64,000 nucleotides of DNA from Arcticibacter sp041902385 (GCF_041902385.1 NZ_CP169244.1:2852001-2916000); one strand, 5' to 3'. Numbered from the stretch's first letter, positions 20,855 through 30,447 are shown. The notes: generated from the letters alone by a model not told the origin. Numbers and translations are program-made.

Positions 20855-22282
20855 ATGATCAAGTTCAGAATATCCGTAATTCTATTTCTATTGTGTGCTT
20901 CAGTATCGCTGCACGCACAAGTAAAGCTCCCTTCTATTTTTACCGATAACATGGTGCTGCAGCAGCAGGCTGCTGTTCCTGTATGGGGCTGGGCAAAGCA
21001 GGGCAGCACCGTTACCGTTACTACCTCCTGGGACGCGAAGAGCTATTCAGTAAAGGCCGACGCGGCTGGCAGATGGAAAGTGCTGGTCAACACACCGGTC
21101 GCCGGCGGACCCTACGAACTGGGCATAAGTGATGGTAGTCCTGTACGTCTGACTAATGTGATGGTTGGAGAGGTATGGTTATGCACTGGTCAGTCAAATA
21201 TGGAAATGCCTCTGAAAGGTTTTAAAGGACAGCCTATATTGGGATCAAATGACGCCATCTTGAAGTCAAAGAATCCGAATATCAGGGTGTACACCGTGCC
21301 GCGTTCTTCCCAGACCACACCTCAGGAGAACAGCAAGCCTTCGCCCTGGAAAGTTGCAGGACCAGAAGCTGTAGCGAACTTCAGCGCTACCGGCTACTTT
21401 TTCGGCCGACTCTTAAATGAGATGCTCGGCGTTCCGGTAGGCCTGATCAACGTGAGCTATGGTGGCTCGACGATTGAGGCGTGGATGGATCCGGAGGTGT
21501 TAAAGCCCTTCAGGGAAATTAAGATCCCAGCTAAGAACGATTCTATTAAAGTGGTGAACAGAACGCCGACGACGCTCTTCAACGGGATGCTTCATCCTGT
21601 GATCGGTTATGGAATAAAGGGCTGCATCTGGTATCAGGGAGAGTCGAACTATGAACGCCCTGATCAGTACGAGGAGCTGTTTCCTGCCATGGTGAAAAAG
21701 TGGAGAGCATTGTGGGGAACGGGAGATTTTCCTTTCTATTACATGCAAATCGCTCCGTTCAATTACTCACAGCTCCCTCCGTATAACTACGGCGGCAAAT
21801 TCAATTCGGCTTATTTAAGAGATGCGCAGCGCAAGTCGGTCGCTAAGATACCGAACTCTGCAATGGCAGTAACGCTCGACATTGGCGAGGAGAACTGTAT
21901 CCATCCTGCGCATAAGGAAGAAGGCGGGAAGCGTCTTGCTCTTCTGGCCCTTGCCAAAACCTACGGACTAAAAGGCTTTGCCTTTGCAAGTCCTGATTAT
22001 GAGTCCATGTCGGTGGCCGGTAATATCGCGACTATCAAATTTCAGAATGCCGGATTAGGCCTTAGCTCTTACGGAAAGGAATTGGTGAATTTTGAAATAG
22101 CAGGTGCAAATAAAACGTTCTATCCAGCCAAAGCCGTTATAAACGGCAGCTCAGTCGCCCTTTCTTCTCCCATGGTAAAAGATCCCGTTGCCGTACGATA
22201 CGCCTTCAAGGACTTCGTCGTGGGCGATCTGTTCAGCACTGAAGGTCTTCCCGTTCCGTCTTTCAGGACGGACGAATGGTAA
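20855..22282 (+). CDS. Sialate O-acetylesterase-like SGNH esterase, exported
   Basis: 475 residues with a signal peptide (MIKFRISVILFLLCASVSLHAQ). The SGNH block I motif GQSNM places the nucleophile Ser at about residue 114. GCIWYQGESN and an Asp/His region around DIGEENCIHPAHKEEGGKRL provide the remaining triad features. The family removes O-acetyl groups from sugars. Inside a pectin-type cluster, the natural role would be de-acetylation of plant glycan rather than sialic acid, despite the family name. It follows GH127 by 26 bases in the same direction. Confidence 0.85.
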   Translation: MIKFRISVILFLLCASVSLHAQVKLPSIFTDNMVLQQQAAVPVWGWAKQGSTVTVTTSWDAKSYSVKADAAGRWKVLVNTPVAGGPYELGISDGSPVRLTNVMVGEVWLCTGQSNMEMPLKGFKGQPILGSNDAILKSKNPNIRVYTVPRSSQTTPQENSKPSPWKVAGPEAVANFSATGYFFGRLLNEMLGVPVGLINVSYGGSTIEAWMDPEVLKPFREIKIPAKNDSIKVVNRTPTTLFNGMLHPVIGYGIKGCIWYQGESNYERPDQYEELFPAMVKKWRALWGTGDFPFYYMQIAPFNYSQLPPYNYGGKFNSAYLRDAQRKSVAKIPNSAMAVTLDIGEENCIHPAHKEEGGKRLALLALAKTYGLKGFAFASPDYESMSVAGNIATIKFQNAGLGLSSYGKELVNFEIAGANKTFYPAKAVINGSSVALSSPMVKDPVAVRYAFKDFVVGDLFSTEGLPVPSFRTDEW

Positions 22283-22457
22283 TTGGGTTACGGGTTCTGT
22301 GTTGCAGGTTGTGAGGAGATATGAGTATTGAGATATTAGTATTGAGATATTAGTATTAAGATAAATAGTAGAAGGCAGAAAGGTGAAAGCAGAAAGCCAA
22401 CCGCCAACAGCCAACAGCCAATAGCTGGCTTTCAGCTACGGCTGAAAGCCAAACAAG
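22283..22457 (+). repeat. Intergenic repeat block with tandem 14-mers and a hairpin
   Basis: The gap between the esterase and DUF5703 genes is almost entirely repetitive. Three tandem 14-base units (GAGATATTAGTATT type) occupy 22316-22357. A degenerate run of AGCCAA/CAGCCAA units follows at about 22390-22425. A perfect 11-base stem with a TACG loop (TGGCTTTCAGC and its complement) lies at 22426-22451. No T-tract follows the hairpin on either strand, so it is not a typical terminator. Similar low-complexity runs occur at other intergenic places in this window. Confidence 0.75.
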
Positions 22458-24872
22458 ATGCATGTGAAATTAAGTACAAGTAAAAGGCGGCTAATCGCCA
22501 AAAGCCAACCGCCAAGAGCTATTAGTGGCCAAGCGCCAAGAGCTATTACAGGCAACGCTAACGCTGTTCGCTTGTTTCTCGTTCTGTTTCTCTGTCTGGC
22601 TGTTGGGCAGGCAACGTCTCAGCCTTCTGAGCTTGATTGCTATAATCCGGTGTGGACAGTGCAGAGCCGCCATTCTGGCGAGTCGATGCCCTGCGGAGGA
22701 GGAGATATCGGCCTTAATGTATGGGTCGAAAAGGGTGATCTCTTATTCTACCTATCCAGAAGCGGAACCTTTGATGAGAATAACACCATGCTGAAGCTTG
22801 GACGGGTACGGCTAAGACTGAGTCCGAATCCCTTCGAAGGGGAATCGTTCCGGCAGGAGCTGGTGTTGAAGGACGGATACATTAAGATCAAAGGGAAAGG
22901 TAAGGTGGGCGAAGCCAGGGTTAAAGTATGGGTGGATGTCTTTCATCCCGTGGTCCATCTGGAAGTGAACAGCGACAAGCCGCTGAAGGCAGAAGCTGGC
23001 TATGAAAGCTGGCGATACGCAGACCGCATCACCAGGGGCAAGGAGAACAATGCCAATTCCTGGAAGTGGGCTCCTCCGGGCGTCGTGACGACAAAAAAGG
23101 ACGAAATCGGGTTTGAAAAGGATAAAGTCTGCTTCTATCACCAGAATCAGGATTCAACTGTATTCGACGTCGTGGTCAGACAGCAGGGGATGGATCAGGT
23201 AAAACAACAGCTCTTCAATCCACTGAAAGGACTGATCTTCGGGGGACTAATGCAAGGCAGGAATATGATTGCTGCCGGCACCTACGAGAGTAAGTACATG
23301 GATACCGGGTTTAAAGGCTGGAAATTGGAGAGTCGCAGTCCCGCTTCAAAGCATCAGATAACGATTACACTTCATACAGCCTACGCCCCCCGGCAAAAAT
23401 CCTGGCGGTCGGGAATAGACAGCATTCGTAATCTAACGTCAAACACCAGGAAAGATGAGGCAAAGTCTGCAGACTGGTGGAGACGCTTTTGGACGAGAAG
23501 CTTTATTTCCGTTCAGCCTGGTGCTGATACGACGTGGGAGGCATGGAAGACAGGCCGCAATTACCAGCTCTTCCGCTATATGCTGGGCTGCAACGCCTTC
23601 GGCAAATATCCCACCAAGTTCAATGGCGGTCTCTTTACTGTAGATCCTTCCTTAACCGACTCAACACTAAAGTTTACGCCTGACTTCCGCAACTGGGGAG
23701 GAGGGACGCATACCGCCCAGAATCAGCGTCTGGTTTACTGGCCCATGCTGAAGAGCGGAGACTTTGATATGATGAAGGCGCAGTTCCGGTTTTACCTCAA
23801 TATCCTCAGGAATGCTGAACTGCGTTCTGAGGTTTATTGGGGCCATAAAGGCGCCTGCTTCACAGAGCAGATTGAGAATTTCGGACTGCCCAACCCTGCC
23901 GAATACAACTGGAAGCGGCCTGCTTCTTACGATAAGGGAATGGAGTACAATGCCTGGCTTGAGTACGAGTGGGATACAGTTTTGGAGTTTTGCCTGATGA
24001 TGCTCGACGAGGAGCGATACACCGGGAGGGACATCCGGGAGTATGTTCCTTTTATCGAAAGTTGTGTGACCTTCTTCAACGAACACTACCAATATCTTGC
24101 CCGTTTAAGGGGGAGTAAAACCTTCGATGGCAATGGTCATCTTGTTCTGTATCCGGGATCGGGGGCCGAGACCTATAAAATGGCCTATAACGCCTCCTCG
24201 ACGGTTGCCGGTCTAAGGACCGTTCTCAGCCGCTTATTGGAGTTGCCCGATGCTTATCTGAATGAGGAGAAAAGAAAGGAGATGACGCAGATGCTGCAGA
24301 GGATTCCGCCGCTCAGCTTCCGTTCTTTTGACGGGCACCCTACCATTGCTCCTGCCAGAGTCTGGGAGCGGATCAATAACGTTGAGTCCCCGCAACTATA
24401 TCCTGTATACCCATGGGGAATTTACGGTGTTGGTAAGCCGGGGCTAGATACCGCTATCAATACGTACATGTATGACGCCGACGTACTGAAGTTTAGAAGT
24501 CACATCGGCTGGAAGCAGGATAATATTTTTGCTGCCCGTCTGGGGCTCACAGACGAGGCTGCGCGTCTGACCCTGCTCAAGCTCAAAGATTCAGGCCGGC
24601 GTTTCCCCGCTTTCTGGGGACCGGGTTACGACTGGACGCCCGACCATAACTGGGGTGGTTCAGGCATGATAGGACTGCAGGAAATGCTCATGCAGACAGA
24701 TGGCCGAAAGATCATCCTGTTCCCTGCCTGGCCTAAAGACTGGGACGTACATTTTAAGCTCCACGCACCTTACGGCACCATGGTGGATGCCGTCCTGAAG
24801 AATGGAAAGATAGCCTCACTCTCTGTTTATCCTGAGAGCAGGAGGAAAGATATTGAGCTGGCTATTAAGTAG
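22458..24872 (+). CDS. DUF5703 family protein, probable exported glycosidase
   Basis: 804 residues as called from ATG 22458. Recognisable DUF5703 sequence begins near residue 55: YNPVWTVQSRHSGESMPCGG, GDIGLNVWVEKGDLLFYLSR, SGTFDENNTMLKLGRVRLRL. The rest looks like an (alpha/alpha)6 barrel with a C-terminal beta-domain, similar in plan to GH95/GH65-type enzymes, but no activity is known to me. A hydrophobic signal-like segment (RLFLVLFLCLAVGQATS) lies at about residues 38-54. The first about 35 codons are built of intergenic repeat sequence (GCCAAGAGCTATTA occurs at 22511-22524 and 22534-22547). The natural start may therefore be an alternative codon just before the hydrophobic segment. Confidence 0.75.
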   Translation: MHVKLSTSKRRLIAKSQPPRAISGQAPRAITGNANAVRLFLVLFLCLAVGQATSQPSELDCYNPVWTVQSRHSGESMPCGGGDIGLNVWVEKGDLLFYLSRSGTFDENNTMLKLGRVRLRLSPNPFEGESFRQELVLKDGYIKIKGKGKVGEARVKVWVDVFHPVVHLEVNSDKPLKAEAGYESWRYADRITRGKENNANSWKWAPPGVVTTKKDEIGFEKDKVCFYHQNQDSTVFDVVVRQQGMDQVKQQLFNPLKGLIFGGLMQGRNMIAAGTYESKYMDTGFKGWKLESRSPASKHQITITLHTAYAPRQKSWRSGIDSIRNLTSNTRKDEAKSADWWRRFWTRSFISVQPGADTTWEAWKTGRNYQLFRYMLGCNAFGKYPTKFNGGLFTVDPSLTDSTLKFTPDFRNWGGGTHTAQNQRLVYWPMLKSGDFDMMKAQFRFYLNILRNAELRSEVYWGHKGACFTEQIENFGLPNPAEYNWKRPASYDKGMEYNAWLEYEWDTVLEFCLMMLDEERYTGRDIREYVPFIESCVTFFNEHYQYLARLRGSKTFDGNGHLVLYPGSGAETYKMAYNASSTVAGLRTVLSRLLELPDAYLNEEKRKEMTQMLQRIPPLSFRSFDGHPTIAPARVWERINNVESPQLYPVYPWGIYGVGKPGLDTAINTYMYDADVLKFRSHIGWKQDNIFAARLGLTDEAARLTLLKLKDSGRRFPAFWGPGYDWTPDHNWGGSGMIGLQEMLMQTDGRKIILFPAWPKDWDVHFKLHAPYGTMVDAVLKNGKIASLSVYPESRRKDIELAIK

Positions 24873-24939
24873 TTCCTTTTTTAGTATCCTTCTTCTCGCT
24901 CAAACATAAGGGCTTTTGGGGTGTTGACTAAAAACATCT

Positions 24940-26706
24940 ATGAAAAACATTGCCTTTATGAGAAGACGGATGACCTTCGTCCTTTCCATTTTATTTGCCA
25001 TGCCTGCCGGTTTAGCGTTCGCGCAAAAGCTGACAGGCCCCTACGGAGAGGAGTTTAAGTCGAGAGTGGTAGCAAAAGGACTAAGCGACCCCTGGGAACT
25101 GATCTACGGCCCTGATAATTTCCTTTGGATAACGGAAGCAAAGGGCTACAGAGTAAGCAGGGTGAATCCGGCCAACGGCGAAAAGAAAGTACTGCTCGAT
25201 CTGAGCCATCAGCGTAATTTCCCCCGGTACGACAAAACTCCTGACTCGCTTGATGGAGGAAAGCCCTGGCCTCAGGGAGGTTTGATGGGCCTGGCCCTGC
25301 ATCCGCAGCTCCTCAACGGTAAGCCATATGTCTACCTGGCTTACATCTATAATGATCCGGCACGCGACAGCACCGGTGATGGCGGAAAGCCGAACTGGGG
25401 AGGGCACTTCTTTACCGGGCGGATCGTTTGTTATCAGTACGACCCTCAGCAGCAAAGCCTCTCGAACCCGGTAATGGTCTGCGATAGTATCCCTCAGAGT
25501 AGTGACCACAATGGAGGCCGCCTGCTGGTGGCTCCTGTGGGAGGAAAGGAGTATTTGTTCTACACGGTAGGCGATATGGGAGCGGGACAGTTTGACAATG
25601 GCGGACGGACGAATCACGCTCAGAATAAGGAGAAATATGAAGGAAAGGTACTGCGCTTTAATGCCCTTCCAGATGCTGATATGAACATCTACGACCGATG
25701 GATCCCGAACGATAACCCCTTCAACGGAGCCCGTCAGAATGCAGTGTGGAGCCTTGGTCACCGCAATCCGCAGGGGCTTGCATGGGCAAGGATAGGAGGG
25801 AAAGATCTTCTTTATTCATCTGAACACGGACCCTTCTCGGACGATGAGATCAACCTGATAGAAAAAGGAAAGAACTATGGACATCCTCTGGTAATCGGGT
25901 ACAATGATAATAACTATAACGGTTTTGCTGCAGCAGTGTCAGACCGTAAGACCCTCCCGGGTGACTGGCATACTACCTATCCGCTTATAGCCAGTGAAGA
26001 ACAGAACGTGAAAGATATTGGGGAGACCAACTTCCGTGGTCCGATAAAAAGCATGTATGTGGCAGAGGGAAGCTTTTTGAATGACATCTTCTTAACTACC
26101 AGAGATAAGCCGGATGAGAAGAAAGTAGACTGGCCGGCAGTTGCACCTTCAGGTACTACCGTCTATACCTCAGATGTAATCCCCGGATGGAAGAATTCGC
26201 TTTTGGTAACATCCCTGAAAGAGGCGAGGCTTGTCCGCCTGAAGCTGAACGAGAGGGGAACTGGCATTAGCGGCGACACGATCGGCTATTTTAAGGCTAA
26301 AGCCAGATATCGGGACGTAGCCTTTTCGCCCGATGGAAAGCGGATCTACCTGTCGACTGACAGCTCCTCGGTTACCTCAGGTCCTTCTGAGCAGGATCCT
26401 GAAGGCAGCAGCTTGCATGGTGCTATACTCGAACTCACGTGGCAAAAGGGGGGCACCGATCTGGATGACATAGAAGAAAGGGCAGGCAACGTTGCTGATC
26501 ACAAATCGGCCAGGAAGCTGCTCAAAGACTTGTTTAAGTCTCTGAGAGAAATGGATGGCGGTACTGCGCGCAAGGTAATGTTCAGTCCGGAAGCTAAACT
26601 GGCCTTTAACCTGTTAGTCAAAAGGCGGCTGACCGAACAAGATATCCAGCTCACGAAGAAGCTGACTTCCAGTCTGGTCAGCAGCATCAGAGATCAGAGT
26701 AATTGA
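24940..26706 (+). CDS. PQQ-dependent sugar dehydrogenase-like protein, exported
   Basis: 588 residues with a signal peptide ending AFAQ at about residue 29. It resembles soluble PQQ glucose/sorbosone dehydrogenases: six-bladed propeller segments LSDPWELIYGPDNFLWITEA, GGLMGLALHP, SSDHNGGRLL (the region that holds the catalytic His in the family), SLGHRNPQGLAW, SEHGPFSDDEINLIEKGKNY and VAFSPDGKRIYLSTDSSS. It would oxidise free aldoses in the periplasm. PQQ biosynthesis genes are not in the window. It ends 19 bases from the convergent PepSY gene, closing the carbohydrate cluster. Some relatives with this fold are not proven dehydrogenases. Confidence 0.75.
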   Translation: MKNIAFMRRRMTFVLSILFAMPAGLAFAQKLTGPYGEEFKSRVVAKGLSDPWELIYGPDNFLWITEAKGYRVSRVNPANGEKKVLLDLSHQRNFPRYDKTPDSLDGGKPWPQGGLMGLALHPQLLNGKPYVYLAYIYNDPARDSTGDGGKPNWGGHFFTGRIVCYQYDPQQQSLSNPVMVCDSIPQSSDHNGGRLLVAPVGGKEYLFYTVGDMGAGQFDNGGRTNHAQNKEKYEGKVLRFNALPDADMNIYDRWIPNDNPFNGARQNAVWSLGHRNPQGLAWARIGGKDLLYSSEHGPFSDDEINLIEKGKNYGHPLVIGYNDNNYNGFAAAVSDRKTLPGDWHTTYPLIASEEQNVKDIGETNFRGPIKSMYVAEGSFLNDIFLTTRDKPDEKKVDWPAVAPSGTTVYTSDVIPGWKNSLLVTSLKEARLVRLKLNERGTGISGDTIGYFKAKARYRDVAFSPDGKRIYLSTDSSSVTSGPSEQDPEGSSLHGAILELTWQKGGTDLDDIEERAGNVADHKSARKLLKDLFKSLREMDGGTARKVMFSPEAKLAFNLLVKRRLTEQDIQLTKKLTSSLVSSIRDQSN

Positions 26707-26725
26707 AGCTGAAAGTAGTTGTTTT

Positions 26726-27934
26726 TTAGCGTGCGGGGAGAACCTTCAGACTGCTTTTACCTCCATTTGCAGCTCTGCTCTTTGTGTTTTTTCTTTTGCT
26801 CTTTTTTCTGCGGCCCCACCAGATATAAAATCCCGTTACAGGAAGGCTGGTAGCTATGAGCCCGCCTGTAAAGGTTATGAACTTTCCTACCGGGCCCAGC
26901 CAGGTACCCATATGCAGTGCCCAGTAGCCGTTTTCAATGTTTTCCTGCACCATGGCCTTATGGGGTATCTTGAGATCTTTCCCCGAGAAGCGGTCAACAA
27001 ACACCGGCTCGTTTCCGTCTCGGCTCTTCAAACCCACCTTTCGCGAAAAGGCAATGGAGTAATATCCGGAAGAATCCATCCGGTAGGTGAGCACCTGTGC
27101 GGCCTCTGCCCATGGCAGACTCTTGAAGTGCCGTTCAATAATATCGTTTAGCTCGAAAGGGACTTTTCCGACCCGGAAGGCTGGTAGAGACTTCTCCCAG
27201 CGGGGAGAAGTAGCACCACCAAAGGAGGCTAGAGTTAGCCGGGCGAGCGGCTTAAATGCGATGATTAGCCCGGTTAGGGTGAGTACAAGACAAATAGCGA
27301 GCGAGTAAAACCCGAGTACGTTATGGAGGTCATAATTAAGACGTTTGAACTTAGCTTTCCATTTAATCTTAAAGCTTTGTTCACGCGTAGTTTTAGTCCA
27401 CTTTGCGGGCCACCAGAGTACCAGCCCCGTGATGAGTTCAATCAGGAAAATGATCGTTGCAATGTCGATGATCCATTCTCCTGTGCCGTGCCAGAGCAAA
27501 GAAGCGTGAAGATGCGCTGTTACGTAGAAGAAATGTATTGTTTTATCTTCCCTCAACACTTTTCCCGTGTACGGATCCATATAGACCATTCTGAGGCCGA
27601 CCTTTGGATCAAACGAGTTTAACTTCACCGAGCGCCCCGGGTCACGGAATACCACCATATAACCGGGCGATCTTCTCTCGGGGAAGTTCTTTTTAAACTC
27701 GTTCAGGAGTACCTCCGAGGGAAGACGCTTCTGCCCCTTGTAGGGTACATAAAGTACGTCACGGTTCACCAGATCCATCACTTCATCTCCATACACGATG
27801 ATTGTCCCGGTCAGGCATACAAAGATCAGTACGATGGCCGAGATTAAACTCGGCCATAAATGGAGCCATGCTATTACTTTCATCAGGACGGATTCGCCGC
27901 CCTTTCTCATACTTTCGTTCCCTGTGGCTTTCAT
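26726..27934 (-). CDS. PepSY-associated membrane protein of siderophore uptake locus
   Basis: 402 residues with four predicted membrane segments: WLHLWPSLISAIVLIFVCLT near the N-terminus, IIDIATIIFLIELITGLVLW, FYSLAICLVLTLTGLIIAF, and a last one before the Lys/Arg-rich tail. A HLHASLLWHG stretch and other His residues are typical of PepSY_TM proteins. Several of these are thought to act as inner-membrane ferric-siderophore reductases. It lies 6 bases downstream of the TonB receptor gene on the same strand, so the two form an operon. The reductase role is inferred from family context. Confidence 0.82.
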   Translation of the reverse strand: MKATGNESMRKGGESVLMKVIAWLHLWPSLISAIVLIFVCLTGTIIVYGDEVMDLVNRDVLYVPYKGQKRLPSEVLLNEFKKNFPERRSPGYMVVFRDPGRSVKLNSFDPKVGLRMVYMDPYTGKVLREDKTIHFFYVTAHLHASLLWHGTGEWIIDIATIIFLIELITGLVLWWPAKWTKTTREQSFKIKWKAKFKRLNYDLHNVLGFYSLAICLVLTLTGLIIAFKPLARLTLASFGGATSPRWEKSLPAFRVGKVPFELNDIIERHFKSLPWAEAAQVLTYRMDSSGYYSIAFSRKVGLKSRDGNEPVFVDRFSGKDLKIPHKAMVQENIENGYWALHMGTWLGPVGKFITFTGGLIATSLPVTGFYIWWGRRKKSKRKNTKSRAANGGKSSLKVLPAR

Positions 27935-27940
27935 TCCTGT

Positions 27941-30352
27941 TTAGAACTTATAGGTTAGATTAACGTTCACCATCCTCGGAGCCTCTCTCAGAGCATAGGC
28001 GTCGGTCGACCAGTACTTTTCATTAGAGATATTGTTCATCTTTACTCCGAAGCGATACTTCTGCTGCTCGTAGAAAATACTTGCATCTAACCGGACATAT
28101 CCCGGTACCCGGAACTGAAAAGGATTCGGGTTGTAGTGGGTGGTCTTGCCAACTTTAGGCCGGCTGTTTACGAAAAACGCGTCGCTCTGAAGATTGCCTC
28201 CAAATCCTAGTCCCCAGCCCTTAAAAGCTCCCTCCGGAAGTTTATAGCTCAGCCATAGATTGCCTGTATGCTCAGGAGCCGAGGTGACGCGAAGTCCGGC
28301 TACGCTCGAGTCGGCTTTAGTATATTTGCTATCGTTATACCCGTAGCCCATAATGATATGGAGTCCGCGGATGGGGTTAGCAATCAGGTCCGCTTCAAAT
28401 CCCTTGCTCTTTTGAGTTCCGTCCTGCGTGTAGACAGTGTTACTGCCAGGTATCAGCCTTAGTTTGTTTTCCACACTGATGGAATAATAGCTCAGGGTGC
28501 CGTTTAGCCGGCCTCCCAGTAACTCTAATTTCATCCCTCCTTCGGTTTGTCGTGCATGTTCGGGTTTCACCGGCGACTTCTCAGCCGGGTTGTCTTCCAG
28601 AATAGCGGGAGCCTGATTAGTGAAGCCGTCCATGTAATTTCCGAATAGCGATACTTTGTCTTTCAGTACCTGATAGACCAGCCCGAACTTAGGTGACCAC
28701 GAGGTCTGTTTATAGTCATCGAATACACTTTCATAGCGATCTACCCGGATGCTCGCCATCGCCGAGAAACCGGCACTCATGCTGATTACATCTGATGCAT
28801 AAGCGCTTAATGTTTTGTAATTCCGGAAGTTGGCGCCCCGCTCTGCTGTTGCCTGCATTTGATTGTATTTCTCGACAGAAAGGTCGGCAACGGAAGGCCG
28901 GGTAAAGACGATATCGTCGTACTTTAAAGATTTAGTACGCCGGTCGTTGGTTGTGATTTGAAGATAATCGGCCCCAAGCAGCATCCTGTTTCTCACAGTA
29001 CCTAGTTTGAAGTCGCCCACAAGGTTTTGCTGCACCTGGTTGACACCAAAGGAGCTTGGAATATTCATCACATTCCGGCTGAAGGTAGTGTCTGAGCTAA
29101 GCGCGAGGAACAGATAGTTAGCAGTGTTCTCGGTGCTGCCATAAGAAAAAGCGGTTTGAGATATCCATGAAGAATTAATCTTATAGGTAGCTTTCGCGTA
29201 GCCATTGAATACCTTTGACTCGCTCAGGAACTGGTTATTCGTGAACGACTGCTTAAAGTTGATACGGAGATCGTCAAAGCTGCGTGCATTTCCTGTATAC
29301 GTGTTCGGTATAGATCCAATATAGGTGGTGTTCCTTTTTACATTCAGCACTTCAAAGTCGAGATCCAGCGAAAGCTTATTATTGGCTTTATAAGTAAGTG
29401 ACGGTGCAGCTACGCGCGTCATAGTTTTTCCGTAGTCCTGCCAGCTGTTCTCATTAGCATAGGCTCCGTCGAACCGAAATAGCAGGCTTTTGTCTTCATT
29501 AACTGGTGTATTGAGATCTACAGTAAGCCTGCTTAAACCGTAGCTCCCGGCACTATAGCCGACCTCACCCTTAAACACATCGAAAGGCTTCTTCGTCACG
29601 CGGTTGATCAGTCCGCCATAAGATACGAGGGTAGATGAGCCGAACAGAGTAGAAGAAGGCCCTTTGATCACTTCAATGCTTTCCAGATTTACCGGGTCAG
29701 AAAGAGAAACAAAATTGGTAGCCATTCCGTTCCTGATTGCTCCTACGTTGTTTGAACCACTGAAGCCCCGCAGCCGGATTGAAAGGCCCATGCCGCCCGA
29801 GCCAACCCCATTGGTGACATTCGTAAGTCCCGGTACTACCTGCAGAGCGGTCCTGAAGTCAATCACTTGCTGCTCCTGCAGTAGTTCCTTCGGTACTACC
29901 GTGTACACCTGAGGATTCTCCAGATTGTTAAGCGGCATCCGCGCTACAAAATCACTTTGCTTCTTTGCAAATCGCGTGCTCGCTGTAGTAACGGCTACTT
30001 CCGTAAGCATCGCGACCGAAGAAGTGAGGTGGATCTTGGTCTCAACTGTTTTACCTTCCGTGATAGTGATCTGCCTTTCTACTTCATGATGACCTATCAG
30101 GGATACCTTCATGGTGTAGGTGCCTGGGATCACTCTGTTGAACATGAAAATGCCTTCATCATTGGTAATGGCCATTTTTCCCCCTGGTCGGAGTGTGATT
30201 GTTACCGCCACTGCGGGTTTGTTGTCAGAGGTCAGGACTTTGCCCTTTAACATGCCGCTTTGCTGCGCCATGGATGGAGACAATGAGAGGTATAGGCTAA
30301 GGAGGACAAGGGAGAAATTTAACAAGCTCCCGGGAATTAAACGTTTAAACAT
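27941..30352 (-). CDS. TonB-dependent siderophore receptor
   Basis: 803 residues. A signal peptide is followed by a carboxypeptidase-like regulatory domain (MLKGKVLTSDNKPAVAVTIT). The plug domain includes QVVPGLTNVTNGVGSGGMGL, SIRLRGFSGSNN and IEVIKGPSSTLFGS. The beta-barrel ends in the outer-membrane terminal motif NVNLTYKF. The plug and barrel resemble the ferrichrome/ferric-hydroxamate receptor group (FhuA/FoxA-type) rather than SusC. It would import ferric siderophores using TonB energy. Expression is probably iron-controlled because a Fur-like palindrome sits just upstream. Confidence 0.92.
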   Translation of the reverse strand: MFKRLIPGSLLNFSLVLLSLYLSLSPSMAQQSGMLKGKVLTSDNKPAVAVTITLRPGGKMAITNDEGIFMFNRVIPGTYTMKVSLIGHHEVERQITITEGKTVETKIHLTSSVAMLTEVAVTTASTRFAKKQSDFVARMPLNNLENPQVYTVVPKELLQEQQVIDFRTALQVVPGLTNVTNGVGSGGMGLSIRLRGFSGSNNVGAIRNGMATNFVSLSDPVNLESIEVIKGPSSTLFGSSTLVSYGGLINRVTKKPFDVFKGEVGYSAGSYGLSRLTVDLNTPVNEDKSLLFRFDGAYANENSWQDYGKTMTRVAAPSLTYKANNKLSLDLDFEVLNVKRNTTYIGSIPNTYTGNARSFDDLRINFKQSFTNNQFLSESKVFNGYAKATYKINSSWISQTAFSYGSTENTANYLFLALSSDTTFSRNVMNIPSSFGVNQVQQNLVGDFKLGTVRNRMLLGADYLQITTNDRRTKSLKYDDIVFTRPSVADLSVEKYNQMQATAERGANFRNYKTLSAYASDVISMSAGFSAMASIRVDRYESVFDDYKQTSWSPKFGLVYQVLKDKVSLFGNYMDGFTNQAPAILEDNPAEKSPVKPEHARQTEGGMKLELLGGRLNGTLSYYSISVENKLRLIPGSNTVYTQDGTQKSKGFEADLIANPIRGLHIIMGYGYNDSKYTKADSSVAGLRVTSAPEHTGNLWLSYKLPEGAFKGWGLGFGGNLQSDAFFVNSRPKVGKTTHYNPNPFQFRVPGYVRLDASIFYEQQKYRFGVKMNNISNEKYWSTDAYALREAPRMVNVNLTYKF

Positions 30353-30360
30353 TGCAACTT

Positions 30361-30379
30361 ATTTAGACTTATTATAAAT
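30361..30379. promoter_or_regulatory. Candidate Fur operator
   Basis: The 19-base sequence ATTTAGACTTATTATAAAT is an imperfect palindrome with ATTTA and TAAAT arms, close to Fur-type boxes reported for Bacteroidetes. It lies 9 bases upstream of the receptor start codon and next to the candidate -7 element, where a bound repressor would block transcription. The assignment is by similarity and context only. Confidence 0.5.
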
Positions 30380-30384
30380 TGCAG

Positions 30385-30392
30385 CAAAAATA
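30385..30392 (-). promoter_or_regulatory. Candidate -7 promoter element for TonB receptor operon
   Basis: On the minus strand this reads TATTTTTG, matching the Bacteroidetes TAnnTTTG -7 consensus. It lies about 33 bases before the receptor ATG. No convincing -33 element was seen. Confidence 0.45.
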
Positions 30393-30447
30393 GAATGACA
30401 CCGGTGGGGGAGGTAACGAATGTGGGAGTATTAACAACGAATCCGGG

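Noticed and set aside
22426..22451. Rho-independent terminator after the esterase gene
   Set aside because: Perfect hairpin but without a T-run on either strand; better explained as part of the repeat run.
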